A stretch of DNA of 64,000 nt. It comes from CAWHNT01 sp963830775. GTDB taxonomy: Bacteria; Pseudomonadota; Alphaproteobacteria; Geminicoccales; Geminicoccaceae. Below are positions 16,827 to 26,556 of this stretch, piece by piece. The translations under genes were made by a program, and so were the position numbers. A model generated the notes under the pieces. It was given only the letters and a program-made list of their open reading frames with translations. It was not told where the DNA came from and searched no databases. The first letter of the stretch is position 1, and every line of letters starts with the position of its first letter. The stretch spans positions 248,001 through 312,000 of the forward strand of contig CAWHNT010000024.1 of the NCBI GenBank assembly GCA_963830775.1. The letters run 5' to 3'.

Positions 16827-19125
16827 TCAGAACCTGGTGCCGAAGGAGACCCGGAACGACTCCGTCTTGTCGCCGCTCTCCTTCACCACCGGCACGGCAT
16901 AGTCGATCGAGAGCGGGCCCAGGGGCGATAGCCAGGAGAGCCCGAGCCCGGTGCCGACACGGAGGCTGCCGTCGTCCTCCAGATTGTCCCCGCTGACGTC
17001 GATCTCGGTCAAGCGTGCCGGCGTCCACGAATCCGCGACCGAAGATGCGCAGCTCGTCGGGCAGGCCCAGCGGGAACCGCATCTCGGCGGTGCCGACATA
17101 ATAGAGGTTGCCGCCCAGCGAGTCGTCGGTGTCGTCGTCCCGCGGGCCGACGCCGCCATACTGGAAGCCGCGCAGGTTCTGCCCGCCCAGGAAGAAGCGG
17201 TTGGCGATGTGCACGTCCTCGCCCAGGATGCCGAAGATGTACCCCGCACCCAGGCCCAGGTTGAGGACCACGTCGGGGCGGAGCGAGTAGTAGTAGTCGG
17301 CCCGGCCCTCATGGCGGATGAAGCGGTTGTCGCCGCCGAGTCCGGCCACGTCCTCGTCCAGCTTCAGGTAGTAGCCATCCGACGGCAGGAAGCGGGTGTC
17401 GCGCCGGTCGTAGGTGAAGCTCTGCCCGACCTGCGAGCTGATCCGGTCGCCCTCCTCGTCCTGGATGAACTCCGACGCGTCGTTGTCGACGTTGGCGATG
17501 TCGTCCTGGCGCAGCGTGTAGCGGACGAGATGGCGCAGGTTCTCCGTCAGCGGATAGCCGGCGCGGAGCGTGCCGCCCTTGTTGCGCTCGTCGAACGAGC
17601 TCTCGGACTGGAGGTCGGTCTCGGTCCAGAAGAGATCGAAGCCGGCCGCCAGGTCGCGCTCCAGGAAGTAGGGCTCGGTGAAGCTGAGCTCGGCCATCTG
17701 GCGGCGCTGCGAGAGGGTGAGGCTGGCGGAGAGATCCTGGCCACGGCCGAGCAGGTTGCGCTCGCGCAGCCGGATGTCGCCCAGCACGCCGTCCGAGGTC
17801 GAGTAGCCGGCACCGAACGAGAGCTCGCCGGTCGACTTCTCGGTGACGTTGACGTCGATGATCACCCGGTCGGGGGCGCTGCCCTGCTGGGTGCGGACGT
17901 CCACCGTCTCGAAGAAGCCCAGGTTGCGCAGGCGCTGCTGCGAGCGGCGCAGCAGGGCGGTGTTGAAGGCGTCGCCCTCGGCGATCCGGAACTCGCGCCG
18001 GACAACCTGGTCCAGCGTGCGGACGTTGCCGCGCACGTCGATGCGCTCGACATAGACCCGCGGCCCCTGCTGGATCGGGTAGGTGAGGTCGATCGTGAGC
18101 TCTTGCGCGTTCTTGGCCAGGACCGGCTCGATCTGGGCGAAGGCGTAGCCCAGCCGGCCGACCTCGTCGGTCAGCTTCTGGATCGTCTGCTCGACCTGGT
18201 CGGCGTTGTAGACGTCGCCCTGCTTGGTCTGGACGAACTGCTGCAGCTGGTCGGTGCCGAGATCGCTGATCCGGCTCTCGAGCTTGACCTGCCCGAAGCG
18301 GTATTGCGGCCCCTCCTCCACCGTGAAGGTGATGAAGAAGTCGTCGCCGTCGGGGGTCAGCTCGGCCACGGCCGAGGCCACCTGGAAGTCGGCATAGCCG
18401 CGGGCGAGATAGAACCGCCGCAGCATCTCCTGGTCGAGCTGGAGCCGGTCGGGATCGTAGGTGTCGTCGGAGGTGAGGAACTTGTACCAGGCACTCTCGG
18501 TGGTCTGGATCGCACCGCGCAGCGTGCTGTCGCTGAACTTCTCGTTGCCGATGAAGTTGATGCCGGCCACGCCGGTGCGCGGGCCCTCGTTGACCTCGAA
18601 CACGAGGTCGACGCGGTTCTGGTCGAGCTCGATGATCTTGGGCTCGACCCGGGCGGCGTAGCGGCCGTTGCGGCGATAGAGCTCGAGGATGCGGCTGACG
18701 GCGTTCTGGACCCGGGCACGGGTATAGACCACGCGCGGCCGGAGCTGGATCTCGTTGGTCAGGACGTCGTCGGTGAGCCGCTTGTTCCCCTCGAACGCGA
18801 TCCGGTTGATGATCGGGTTCTCGACGGACCTTGACCACCAGCACGTCGCCCTGCCGGTCCAGCGAGACGTCGTCGAAGAGGCCGGTCTCGAACAGGCGCC
18901 GCAGCAACTCGTCGAGCTTGCCGCATCGAACGGCTCGCCCGGGCGAACGGTGAGGTAGCTCTCGACCGTGCTGGGCTCGATCCGCTGGTTGCCTTCGACG
19001 ACGATGCGACGGATCGTGTCGCCAGTCTGCGCCAGAGTCGGCCCGGCCAGGAAGGCCAGGACCAGCAGCAAGGAAACAGCAACGGCCCGAAGCAACGAGG
19101 TCCGGCTCGCGCGCATCAGCTCCAT
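16827..19125 (-). CDS. bamA: Outer-membrane protein assembly factor BamA (three frameshifts)
   Basis: Central component of the BAM complex, which inserts beta-barrels into the outer membrane. After a signal peptide come five POTRA domains (about residues 30-425; motifs I-V-V-E-G-N-Q-R-I and F-E-G-N-K-R-L) and a 16-strand barrel ending S-F-G-T-R-F with the usual C-terminal Phe. The barrel has a G-G-x-x-N-L-R-G-F motif, an L6 V/I-R-G-F-like loop. Frame breaks: a one-base loss near 18917 and a gain near 18832 that cancel each other, and a gain near 17010. The gene is essential, so these are probably sequence errors. ATG 19125 or 19116 could be the start. Confidence 0.93.
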
Positions 19126-19181
19126 CCCGGGTTGCCGCGGTGATCGAAGGGGTTTTGAAGGGGTTAGCGTGCGATGTAAAG

Positions 19182-20318
19182 CTAGGAGATAAAATCGGCG
19201 ACGCGCTTCAGCCACTCGAAGTGGATAATGTCGTTCCAGGTGGCGAAGACCATCAGGCTGAGCACCATGGCGAGGCCGAAACGGAAGGCGATCTCCTGCG
19301 TGCGCTCGGTGAGCGGCCGGCCGCGGCCGGCCTCGATGGCGTAGAGGACGAGATGGCCGCCGTCGAGCATGGGGATCGGGAAGAGGTTGATCAGGCCCAG
19401 GTTGATCGACAGTACCGCCGTAAACCAGATCACCGGAACGAGGCCGTCGCTCGCGATCTCACCTGACATCTGCGCGATGCGCAAAGGTCCGCCGAGCTCG
19501 TCCGTGCTCCGGTAGCCCATCACCATCTCGCCCAGAGCATAGAGCGTGCCGCCGATCATCTTCCCGGTCTCGCGGAAGGCGTCGACGACGGCGGTGACAG
19601 GCGAGCTGCGGCGGAACTCCACTCCGGCCCGGCTGACGCCGATCAGGCCCACCTGGTGCTTGTTGCCGAAGCGATCAGTCAGCTCGCTCATCGCCGGCGT
19701 GACGGTGATCTCCTGCGGCTGGCCTTCGCGTTCGATGCCGAAGACGAGCGGTGTGCCCGCACTGTCACGGACGAGGGCCTGCAGGTCCTCGAAGCTCGCC
19801 ACCGGGCTGCCGCCCACCGAGGTGATCCGATCGCCGGCCAGGAGGCCCGCGGCTTCGGCCGGGCTGCCGGGCTGGACCTGGCCGACCTCGGCCGGCGTGA
19901 ACGGGCGGCCGCTGACCACGAAGAGGATCGCCAGCGCCACGATGGCGAAGACGAAGTTGGCCATCGGCCCGGCCGCCACGATGGCCATGCGCTGCCATAC
20001 CGACTTGGCCGGGAAGCTGTCCGGCTCGCGGGCCGTGGTCGTGTCCACGGTGGCACTGGCCGCGTCGGCGTCGCCCAGCATGCGGACGAAGCCGCCCAGC
20101 GGGAACAGCGAGAACTTCCAGCGCGTGCCGTGCCCGTCGTTCCAGCCGAAGATCTCGGGGCCGAAGCCGATCGAGAACACCTCGACCCGCACGCCGTTGC
20201 GCCGTGCGACCCAGTAATGGCCGAACTCGTGCACGAACACGACGACGGAAAGGATCAGGACGAAGGGAATGGCATACTGCAGGAAGGAGGTCGGATACTG
20301 CAGCAGGGAACCAAGCAT
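19182..20318 (-). CDS. rseP: Site-2 intramembrane zinc protease RseP
   Basis: A complete 378-residue protease that cleaves anti-sigma factors and signal-peptide remnants within the inner membrane. It shows the H-E-F-G-H zinc motif in the first membrane helix (about residue 30), a PDZ domain (about 125-200, with G-D-R-I-T-S-V-G-G), and the third zinc ligand in N-L-F-P-I-P-M-L-D-G-G. ATG 20318 lies 11 bases downstream of the dxr stop. Its place between dxr and bamA is canonical. Confidence 0.95.
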   Translation of the reverse strand: MLGSLLQYPTSFLQYAIPFVLILSVVVFVHEFGHYWVARRNGVRVEVFSIGFGPEIFGWNDGHGTRWKFSLFPLGGFVRMLGDADAASATVDTTTAREPDSFPAKSVWQRMAIVAAGPMANFVFAIVALAILFVVSGRPFTPAEVGQVQPGSPAEAAGLLAGDRITSVGGSPVASFEDLQALVRDSAGTPLVFGIEREGQPQEITVTPAMSELTDRFGNKHQVGLIGVSRAGVEFRRSSPVTAVVDAFRETGKMIGGTLYALGEMVMGYRSTDELGGPLRIAQMSGEIASDGLVPVIWFTAVLSINLGLINLFPIPMLDGGHLVLYAIEAGRGRPLTERTQEIAFRFGLAMVLSLMVFATWNDIIHFEWLKRVADFIS

Positions 20319-20329
20319 CAGGCTCTCTC

Positions 20330-21529
20330 TCAGGTGCTGCCGGCCGGCACAGGCCGGCGGGCAACGAACTCGGCGGCGACGCGTCTGGCTTCCTCGTCGC
20401 ACGCCACGGCCGCCGCCAGATCCACAGGTTCCGGCAGGCTCATCCGCTCCAGCGTCTCCGCTACGACGGCAGCGATATCGAGAAAGCCGATCCGGCTTGC
20501 GAGGAAGGCCTCAACGGCCACCTCGTTGGCAGCATTCAGCATAGTAGGGGCGGCCCCCCCGGCACGCAAGGCACCCCTGGCCAGCATCAAGGCGGGGAAG
20601 CGCTCGTGATCGGGGGGCTCGAAGTCGAGCCGGTTGCGGACGAGGAGGTCGAGCCGGGCGGCCCGGGTGCGCAGGCGTCCCGGATAGCCCAGCGTGTGGG
20701 CGATGGGGACGCGCATGTCGGGCTCGCCCAGCTGCGCCAGCACCGAGCCGTCGCTGAAGGCAACCAGGCTGTGCACCACCGACTGCGGGTGGACCAGGAC
20801 CTCGATCCGCTCCTCGGGCATGGCGAAGAGGTGGTGGGCCTCGATCAGCTCCAGGCCCTTGTTCATCAGCGTGGCGCTGTCGACGCTGATCTTGGCCCCC
20901 ATCGACCAGTTGGGATGGCGCACGGCCTCGGCCGGGGTGACGCCGGCCATCCGCTCCAGGCTGGCGGTGCGGAACGGGCCGCCCGAGGCCGTGAGCAGGA
21001 GGCGGTCGATCGCCGAGGGATCGCTGCCGGCCAGGGCCTGGAAGATGGCGTTGTGCTCGGAATCCACCGGCAGCAGGGTGGCGCCGTAGCGGGCGACCTC
21101 GCGGGTGAAGAGATGCCCGGCGCAGACCAGGCACTCCTTGTTGGCGAGGGCGATCATCGCACCGCGGCGCACGGCCGCCAGGGCCGGCGGGAGGCCCGCG
21201 GCCCCGACAATGCCCGCCATGACCCAGTCGGCGGGCCGTTCGGCCGCCTCGACCAGGGCGCCGGGTCCGGCCGCGGCCTCGGTGCCCGAGCCTTCGAGTG
21301 CGGTGACGAGGTCGCTGTAGCGGGCCGGATCGGCGATCACGGCGAGCCTGGCGCCGGTCGTGCGGGCGATGGCCGCCAGCCTCGCCACGTCGCGGTGGGC
21401 GGTGACCGCCTCGACCCGGTACTGCTCGGGCTGCTCGGCGATGAGGGCCAGGGTGCTGGTGCCGATGGAGCCGGTGGCGCCGAGCAGCGTCACGCTGCGC
21501 GGGTGCAGGGTCGAGGGCGGCACCCTCAT
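20330..21529 (-). CDS. dxr: 1-deoxy-D-xylulose-5-phosphate reductoisomerase
   Basis: A complete 399-residue enzyme that converts DXP to MEP in the non-mevalonate isoprenoid pathway, using NADPH and a divalent metal. Visible are L-G-A-T-G-S-I-G-T-S-T at the N-terminus, the metal-binding D-S-E-H-N-A-I-F-Q (about residue 155), L-L-T-A-S-G-G-P-F, and H-P-N-W-S-M-G-x-K-I-S-V-D-S-A-T. ATG 21529 overlaps the cdsA stop as ATGA. Its product line feeds undecaprenyl diphosphate synthesis by uppS, two genes upstream. Confidence 0.97.
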   Translation of the reverse strand: MRVPPSTLHPRSVTLLGATGSIGTSTLALIAEQPEQYRVEAVTAHRDVARLAAIARTTGARLAVIADPARYSDLVTALEGSGTEAAAGPGALVEAAERPADWVMAGIVGAAGLPPALAAVRRGAMIALANKECLVCAGHLFTREVARYGATLLPVDSEHNAIFQALAGSDPSAIDRLLLTASGGPFRTASLERMAGVTPAEAVRHPNWSMGAKISVDSATLMNKGLELIEAHHLFAMPEERIEVLVHPQSVVHSLVAFSDGSVLAQLGEPDMRVPIAHTLGYPGRLRTRAARLDLLVRNRLDFEPPDHERFPALMLARGALRAGGAAPTMLNAANEVAVEAFLASRIGFLDIAAVVAETLERMSLPEPVDLAAAVACDEEARRVAAEFVARRPVPAGST

Positions 21530-22353
21530 GGCGACGACACAGGGGCGCTGAGGAGGACGGCGGCCGCAAAGGCCGGTGCCGCGAACAGGAGCCCGTCCAC
21601 CCGGTCCAGGAGGCCGCCATGGCCGGGGATCAGGTCGCCGCTGTCCTTCACGTCGGCGCGGCGCTTGAGCCAGGATTCGAACAGGTCGCCGAGCTGGGCC
21701 ACCACCGCCAGGGCTGCGGCGAAGGCCGCGGCCCAGAGCACGGCCCCGCCGCGGCCGAGGGTGAAGGCCCCGCCCACCAGGGCCGCACCCAGCATGCCGC
21801 CGCCCAGCCCGGCCCAGGTCTTCTTCGGGCTCAAGGACGGTGCGAGGCGCGGCCCGCCGATGGTGCGCCCGGCGAAGTAGGCGCAGGTGTCGGTGGCCCA
21901 GACGACGAAGAACAGCCAGAGGACGAGGGCAGCACCCTCGGAGGTGTTGCGCAGCCAGAGCAGGGCCAAAGTGGGCAGGCCGATATAGAGCACGCCGCCG
22001 GCGGTGCGGTTGACCGGCGCGCCCCGCACCAGGGCGGCAAGGCCGGCGCTCACGGCACAGCCGGCACCCAGCAGCATCAGGGCCGCCGGCATTGCATCGT
22101 TCATGCCCAGAACGATCGCCGCCGCCGGGATCAGGATCGAGGGCCAGAGTACCAGGCGGCGCACGGCCGGGTCCGGGTTGCCGGCCAGCCGCGCCCATTC
22201 GCTGGCCATCACCACCACCGCCACCAGGAGGAGTGCCGCGAAGAACCAGCCACCCAGCAGCACATCCCCGATGGCCACAACGGCCAGGGAGGCGCCGGCC
22301 GAGATGCGCTTGCGCAGGGCCGGATCGAGGCCCTCAGCCGGCCGACGCGCCAT
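21526..22353 (-). CDS. cdsA: Phosphatidate cytidylyltransferase
   Basis: A complete 275-residue polytopic enzyme that makes CDP-diacylglycerol from phosphatidate and CTP, the branch point of phospholipid synthesis. The family signature is present near the C-terminus: S-P-K-K-T-W-A-G, then G-D-L-F-E-S-W-L-K-R and K-D-S-G-D-L-I-P-G-H-G-G-L-L-D-R-V-D. About eight hydrophobic helices are visible. It overlaps uppS by 20 bases and dxr by 4, so the three are translated as a unit. Confidence 0.96.
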   Translation of the reverse strand: MARRPAEGLDPALRKRISAGASLAVVAIGDVLLGGWFFAALLLVAVVVMASEWARLAGNPDPAVRRLVLWPSILIPAAAIVLGMNDAMPAALMLLGAGCAVSAGLAALVRGAPVNRTAGGVLYIGLPTLALLWLRNTSEGAALVLWLFFVVWATDTCAYFAGRTIGGPRLAPSLSPKKTWAGLGGGMLGAALVGGAFTLGRGGAVLWAAAFAAALAVVAQLGDLFESWLKRRADVKDSGDLIPGHGGLLDRVDGLLFAAPAFAAAVLLSAPVSSP

Positions 22354-23074
22354 ACCGCCGCTCTCTGCGCTGGAACTCGCGCACCGCTTCCTGCAGGTGC
22401 TCCTCGGCGAAGTCCGGCCAGCTCACCGGCACGAAGACGAGCTCGGTATAGGCCAGCTGCCAGAGGAGGAAGTTGCTGATCCGCTGCTCGCCGCTGGTGC
22501 GGATGAGGAGATCGGGGTCGGGGATCCCGGCCGTCTCCAGATGGGCCGTCACGGTCTCCTCGCCGATGGAATCGGGCGAGAGGCCTCCTTCCTGCACCTC
22601 GCGCGCGATCCGCCGCACGGCCTCGGTGATCTCGAACCGGCTGCCGTAATTGAGGGCGATGACGACGTTGAGCCGGCGGTTGTCGCGCGTGCGACCCTCC
22701 GCCTCCTCGATCAGCGAGCGGATGTCGGCGGCCAGGGCCGCGCGGTCGCCGATCACCCTGAGGCGGATGTCGTTCTTCGCCAGCTCCTCGATCTCGCGCC
22801 GGAGATAGAGGCGCAGGAGATCCATGAGGTCGACCACCTCGCCCGCCGGCCGGCGCCAGTTCTCCGAGGAGAAGGCGAAGAGGGTGAGGTACTGCACGCC
22901 CTCGCGGCCGCAGGCCTCGACCGCGCGCTTGACCGCGTCGGCCCCGCGCCGATGCCCATAGGCCGGCGGCATGCCGCGCGAGCGGGCCCAGCGCCGATTG
23001 CCATCCATGATGATGGCAATGTGGGTCGGGGGCGGCGGGGTGTCCGCCGGCTTGCGCAGGGCCGAGGTGGTCAA
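22334..23074 (-). CDS. uppS: Undecaprenyl diphosphate synthase (cis-prenyltransferase)
   Basis: A complete 246-residue enzyme that extends farnesyl diphosphate with cis-isoprene units to make the lipid carrier for peptidoglycan and surface glycans. The catalytic I-I-M-D-G-N-R-R-W-A loop is near residue 22; F-A-F-S-S-E-N-W (about 70) and R-T-S-G-E-Q-R-I-S-N-F-L-L-W-Q (about 195) are the other conserved regions. It lies 14 bases downstream of frr. Confidence 0.97.
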   Translation of the reverse strand: MTTSALRKPADTPPPPTHIAIIMDGNRRWARSRGMPPAYGHRRGADAVKRAVEACGREGVQYLTLFAFSSENWRRPAGEVVDLMDLLRLYLRREIEELAKNDIRLRVIGDRAALAADIRSLIEEAEGRTRDNRRLNVVIALNYGSRFEITEAVRRIAREVQEGGLSPDSIGEETVTAHLETAGIPDPDLLIRTSGEQRISNFLLWQLAYTELVFVPVSWPDFAEEHLQEAVREFQRRERRYGASAG

Positions 23075-23088
23075 GGAGCGATCCAGCC

Positions 23089-23652
23089 TTAGACGGAGAG
23101 GATGTCCTTTTCCTTCTGCTTCAAGAGCTGCTCGACCGTCTCGATATGCTTGTCGGTCAGGCCCTGGATCTCGTCGCCCAGCTTCTTGTGCTGGTCGGAG
23201 GAGATGTCGCCGTCCTTCTCCGAGCGTTTGAGATGGTCCATGCCGTCGCGGCGCACGTTGCGGATGGCGACCCTGGCCTGCTCGCCGTAGCGGTGCGCCA
23301 CCTTCACCAGCTCCTGGCGCCGCTCCTGGCTGAGCTCGGGCAGCGGCACCCTGAGGAGCTGGCCGTCCGTGGCCGGGTTGAGGCCCAGGTTCGAGCTGCG
23401 GATCGCCTTCTCGACCGCCTTGACCATGCTGCGGTCCCAGACCTGGACCGTCAGCATGCGGGGCTCCGGCACGTTCACGGTCGCCACCTGGGTCAGCGGC
23501 ACCTCGGAGCCGTAGGCCTCGACCGTGATCGGCTCCAGGAGATTGGCCGAGGCGCGGCCGGTCCGCAGCCCCTGCAGCTCCTTGCGCAGCACGTCCAAGG
23601 CACCGTCCATGCGCTTGGCCAAGCCCGCCAGATCAGCTCCCTGCCCCTTCAT
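23089..23652 (-). CDS. frr: Ribosome recycling factor
   Basis: A complete 187-residue RRF that, with EF-G, splits the post-termination ribosome. The three-helix bundle is clear, with G-R-A-S-A-N-L-L-E, V-P-L-T-Q-V-A-T-V and P-L-P-E-L-S-Q-E-R-R-Q-E-L-V. ATG 23652 overlaps the pyrH stop as ATGA. No frameshift. Confidence 0.97.
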   Translation of the reverse strand: MKGQGADLAGLAKRMDGALDVLRKELQGLRTGRASANLLEPITVEAYGSEVPLTQVATVNVPEPRMLTVQVWDRSMVKAVEKAIRSSNLGLNPATDGQLLRVPLPELSQERRQELVKVAHRYGEQARVAIRNVRRDGMDHLKRSEKDGDISSDQHKKLGDEIQGLTDKHIETVEQLLKQKEKDILSV

Positions 23653-24410
23653 GCCGCCGCCTCCTCGGTTATGAGCGTGTAGGCGCCCTCGCCACGGAGA
23701 GCCCGTGCCAGCGCCCCTGGAGCGTGCAACGAGAAGACGATGATCGGTATGTTGCTCTCGCGCGCAAGAGCAATCGCCGACGCATCCATGACCTTGAGGT
23801 CCTTGGCCAGCACGTCGAGGAAGGTGAGGCGCTCGAAGCGCTGTGCCGTCGGGTCGCGCTTGGGGTCGGCCGAGTAGACCCCGTCGACCTGCGTGCCCTT
23901 GAGGATGGCGTCGCAGTCCATCTCGGCGGCCCTGAGCGCTGCCGCCGTGTCGGTGGTGAAGAAGGGGTTGCCGGTGCCGGCGGCGAAGATCACCACCCTG
24001 CCCTTCTCCAGGTGCCGCACCGCACGGCGCCGGATATAGGGCTCGCAGACCGCCGCCATGGGGATGGCCGACATCACCCGGGTCGGGATGCCGGCCTGCT
24101 CGATCACGCTCTGCACGGCCAGCGCGTTGATGACCGTGCCGAGCATGCCCATGTAGTCAGCACTCGAGCGCTCGACCCCGGCTGCCGCCAGCGTGCTGCC
24201 GCGGATGATGTTGCCGCCGCCGATGACGAGGCAGAGCTCGATCCCCAGACGGCGGACCGCGGCCACATCCTCGCCCAGCTGGCGCAGGATGCGGCGGTCG
24301 TGCCCGAAGTCGCGCTCGCCCATGAGCGCTTCCCCGGACATCTTCAACAGCACCCGGCGCAGCCGCGGCACCGGTGGCGCCGTCCCGCTTGCGCTCGCAC
24401 CTTCGGTCAT
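23649..24410 (-). CDS. pyrH: UMP kinase
   Basis: A bacterial UMP kinase (hexameric amino-acid-kinase fold) that phosphorylates UMP to UDP. Seen: L-L-K-M-S-G-E-A-L at the N-terminus, V-I-G-G-G-N-I-I-R-G, the A-A-G-T-G-N-P-F-F-T-T-D-T-A-A-A-L-R-A motif, and K-G-T-Q-V-D-G-V-Y. ATG 24410 gives about 253 residues; the frame is open to 24440, but that would add an unconserved stretch. It lies between tsf and frr, the standard order. Confidence 0.96.
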   Translation of the reverse strand: MTEGASASGTAPPVPRLRRVLLKMSGEALMGERDFGHDRRILRQLGEDVAAVRRLGIELCLVIGGGNIIRGSTLAAAGVERSSADYMGMLGTVINALAVQSVIEQAGIPTRVMSAIPMAAVCEPYIRRRAVRHLEKGRVVIFAAGTGNPFFTTDTAAALRAAEMDCDAILKGTQVDGVYSADPKRDPTAQRFERLTFLDVLAKDLKVMDASAIALARESNIPIIVFSLHAPGALARALRGEGAYTLITEEAAA

Positions 24411-24466
24411 GCCGCGGCGGACTCCCCCATGATGTGGCACGCGGCTGCCATCGACGGCTGGCCTCG

Positions 24467-25390
24467 CTAGCTCGTGAGCTCGGCCACCTCGGCGGCGAAG
24501 TCGCTCTGCCGCTTCTCGATGCCCTCGCCCACCGCCATGCGGACGAAGCCCGCGACCTCGACCGGGCTCCCGAGCTCCTTGGCGGCGGCCTCGACCACCT
24601 GCTTCACCCGCTTCTCGGTGTCCACGACGTAGGTCTGCTCGAGCAGCACGGCCTCCTCGTAGAACTTGCGCACCCGGCCCTCGACCATCTTGGCGATGAT
24701 GTTCTCGGCCTTGCCGGAGGCACGCGCCTGGTCGGCGTAGATGGCGCGCTCGCGCTCGACCTGGGCCGGGTCCAGGGCCTCGACGGTGACGGCCTGCGGG
24801 CTGGTCGCCGCCACATGCATGGCGAGCTGCCGGCCGATCTCGCCCAGCCGGCCGCGGTCACCTGTGCTCTTCAGGCCCACGAGCACGGCGATCTTGCCCA
24901 GGCCCGGGCTCAGCTGGCCGTGCAGGTAGGTGGCGATGGTGCCCTCTTCGACCGTCAGGCTGGCGGTGCGGCGCAGGCTGATGTTCTCGCCGATCACGCC
25001 CACCGCGTGCGCTATCTCCTCCTCGACCGTGCGGCCGGTCTCGGGGATGCGCATCGCCTTCAGCGCCTCGAGGTCGCCACGGGCCTGCGGGTGCGAGGGC
25101 CGCGATCCGGCGCACCAGCTCCTGGAAGCCCTCGTTGCGGGCGACGAAGTCGGTCTCGCTGTTGACCTCGACCGTGGCACCCGTGGTGCCGTCGAGGGCC
25201 AGGCCCACGAGCCCTTCCGAGGTCTGGCGCCCGGCCTTCTTCGCCGCCGCCGCCAAGCCCTTCTTGCGCAGCCAGTCGGTGGCACCCTCGAGGTCGCCAC
25301 CGTCTCGCCCAGCGCCTTCTTGCAGTCCATCATGCCGGCCCCTGTCCGCTCGCGCAGCTCGCGGATCAGGGCCGTGGTGATCTCGGCCAT
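24467..25390 (-). CDS. tsf: Elongation factor Ts (two cancelling frameshifts)
   Basis: Guanine nucleotide exchange factor for EF-Tu. The N-terminal UBA-like domain has L-R-E-R-T-G-A-G-M-M-D-C-K-K-A-L. The core has N-S-E-T-D-F-V-A-R-N and the C-terminal part is complete. The frame shifts once near 25308 (one G missing from a GGG run) and returns near 25095 (one base extra). The total span is an exact multiple of three and 307 residues is normal, so two sequencing errors are far more likely than a broken essential gene. It lies 26 bases downstream of rpsB. Confidence 0.93.
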   Translation of the reverse strand: MAEITTALIRELRERTGAGMMDCKKALGETVATSRVPPTGCARRAWRRRRRRPGARPRKGSWAWPSTAPRVPRSRSTARPTSSPATRASRSWCAGSRPSHPQARGDLEALKAMRIPETGRTVEEEIAHAVGVIGENISLRRTASLTVEEGTIATYLHGQLSPGLGKIAVLVGLKSTGDRGRLGEIGRQLAMHVAATSPQAVTVEALDPAQVERERAIYADQARASGKAENIIAKMVEGRVRKFYEEAVLLEQTYVVDTEKRVKQVVEAAAKELGSPVEVAGFVRMAVGEGIEKRQSDFAAEVAELTS

Positions 25391-25416
25391 CGTCTTCGTT
25401 CCATTCAACTCTGTCG

Positions 25417-26253
25417 TCAGGCAGGCGCCGCAGTCTCGGCCTCGGGCGCCGGTGCCGCCGCCAGGGGCTCGACCTCGGCCAAGGGCTCGATCTCGCCCAG
25501 AGGCTCGATCTCGCCGCCGATGTCGGTCATGGCACCCACGTCCACGCCGCTCGCGGTCATCTCGGCCTGGATGCCGTCGAGCACGGCCGCCACCGCCACG
25601 TCGCAGTAGAGGTTGATCGCCCGGCTGGCATCGTCGTTCCCCGGGAAGGGGTAGCGGATCCGGCGCGGGTCGCAGTTGCTGTCGACCACGGCCACGACCG
25701 GGATGCCCAGCTTGTTGGCCTCCTGGACCGCGATCTCCTCCTTGTTGGTGTCGATCACGAACAGGATGTCGGGCAGGCCGCCCATGTCCTTGATCCCGCC
25801 CAGGGCCCGCTCGAGCTTGTCGCGCTCGCGGCTGAGCTGGAGCAGCTCCTTCTTGGTGAAGCCGTGCTGGACCGCGGGGTCGGCCAGCTGCTGCTCGAGC
25901 TCGCGCAGGCGGCGGATCGACTGGGAGATGGTCTTCCAGTTGGTCAGCATGCCGCCGAGCCAGCGGTGGTTGACGTAGTACTGGCCGCAGCGGCGTGCGG
26001 CCGCAGCCACCGGCTCCTGCGCCTGCCGCTTGGTGCCGACGAACAGCACCCGGCCGCCATTGGCGACCACGTCGCGGAGCGCCTGAAGCGCACGATGCAG
26101 CGTCGGCACCGTCTGGGTGAGGTCGAGGATGTGCACCCCGTTCCGCACCCCGAAGACGTAGGGCGCCATGACGGGGTTCCAGCGCCGCGTCTGATGGCCG
26201 AAGTGAACGCCAGCTTCCAGAAGCTGGCGCATGGTGAAGACTGGGAAAGCCAT
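25417..26253 (-). CDS. rpsB: 30S ribosomal protein S2
   Basis: A complete 278-residue S2. Family motifs include L-E-A-G-V-H-F-G-H-Q-T-R-R-W-N-P at the start, L-F-V-G-T-K-R-Q-A, W-L-G-G-M-L-T-N-W and D-T-N-K-E-E-I-A-V-Q-E-A. The C-terminal 35 residues form an acidic/Pro-Ala tail with repeated I/V-E-P-L units, longer than in E. coli but usual for alphaproteobacteria. It heads the whole cluster, and a clear sigma-70-type promoter lies upstream. Confidence 0.97.
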   Translation of the reverse strand: MAFPVFTMRQLLEAGVHFGHQTRRWNPVMAPYVFGVRNGVHILDLTQTVPTLHRALQALRDVVANGGRVLFVGTKRQAQEPVAAAARRCGQYYVNHRWLGGMLTNWKTISQSIRRLRELEQQLADPAVQHGFTKKELLQLSRERDKLERALGGIKDMGGLPDILFVIDTNKEEIAVQEANKLGIPVVAVVDSNCDPRRIRYPFPGNDDASRAINLYCDVAVAAVLDGIQAEMTASGVDVGAMTDIGGEIEPLGEIEPLAEVEPLAAAPAPEAETAAPA

Positions 26254-26362
26254 GCGTGCTCAATCCGTTCCGGTTGATCCGCCGCGGGCGATGGCCCGGC
26301 TGATGCCGGACACCGGAATAGGTCGCGTGTCCGCGACTTGGCCCGCGTGAGAGGTCGGCCGC

Positions 26363-26391
26363 TATGTAGCGATTGCCGCCCGGTAAGGCAA
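26363..26391 (-). promoter_or_regulatory. Probable promoter of the rpsB cluster
   Basis: On the minus strand, TTGCCT and TACATA are separated by 17 bases, about 110 bases upstream of the rpsB ATG. Both hexamers are close to the sigma-70 consensus, and this is the first gene of a long co-directional run. The 26254-26556 gap also holds the start region of the divergent ABC-transporter operon; nothing else was recognised in it. Confidence 0.6.
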
Positions 26392-26556
26392 GCGAGCCCG
26401 CTCCCCACTTTGGCGGAAGACGTGCCTGTTTATTGGGCAGACCGCCTCCGTGAGTGGCGCAGCTGCCACGGCCAGCGGCGCTGACAGCCCTCTGGCATCG
26501 TCCTTGCGCTCGGCCGCAACGGACAGAACGGTCTTGGGCCAGAGGAGGCGGAGTGG

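Noticed and set aside
24858..25256. tsf split into two genes or using programmed frameshifting.
   Set aside because: The two shifts cancel, one lies in a GGG run, and both sides match EF-Ts. No slippery site or known precedent supports recoding.
26400..26556. A guanidine riboswitch upstream of the candidate guanidine operon.
   Set aside because: ACGG occurs twice, as in guanidine-II loops, but the flanking bases do not form the two short stems, and no guanidine-I or -III core could be found by eye.
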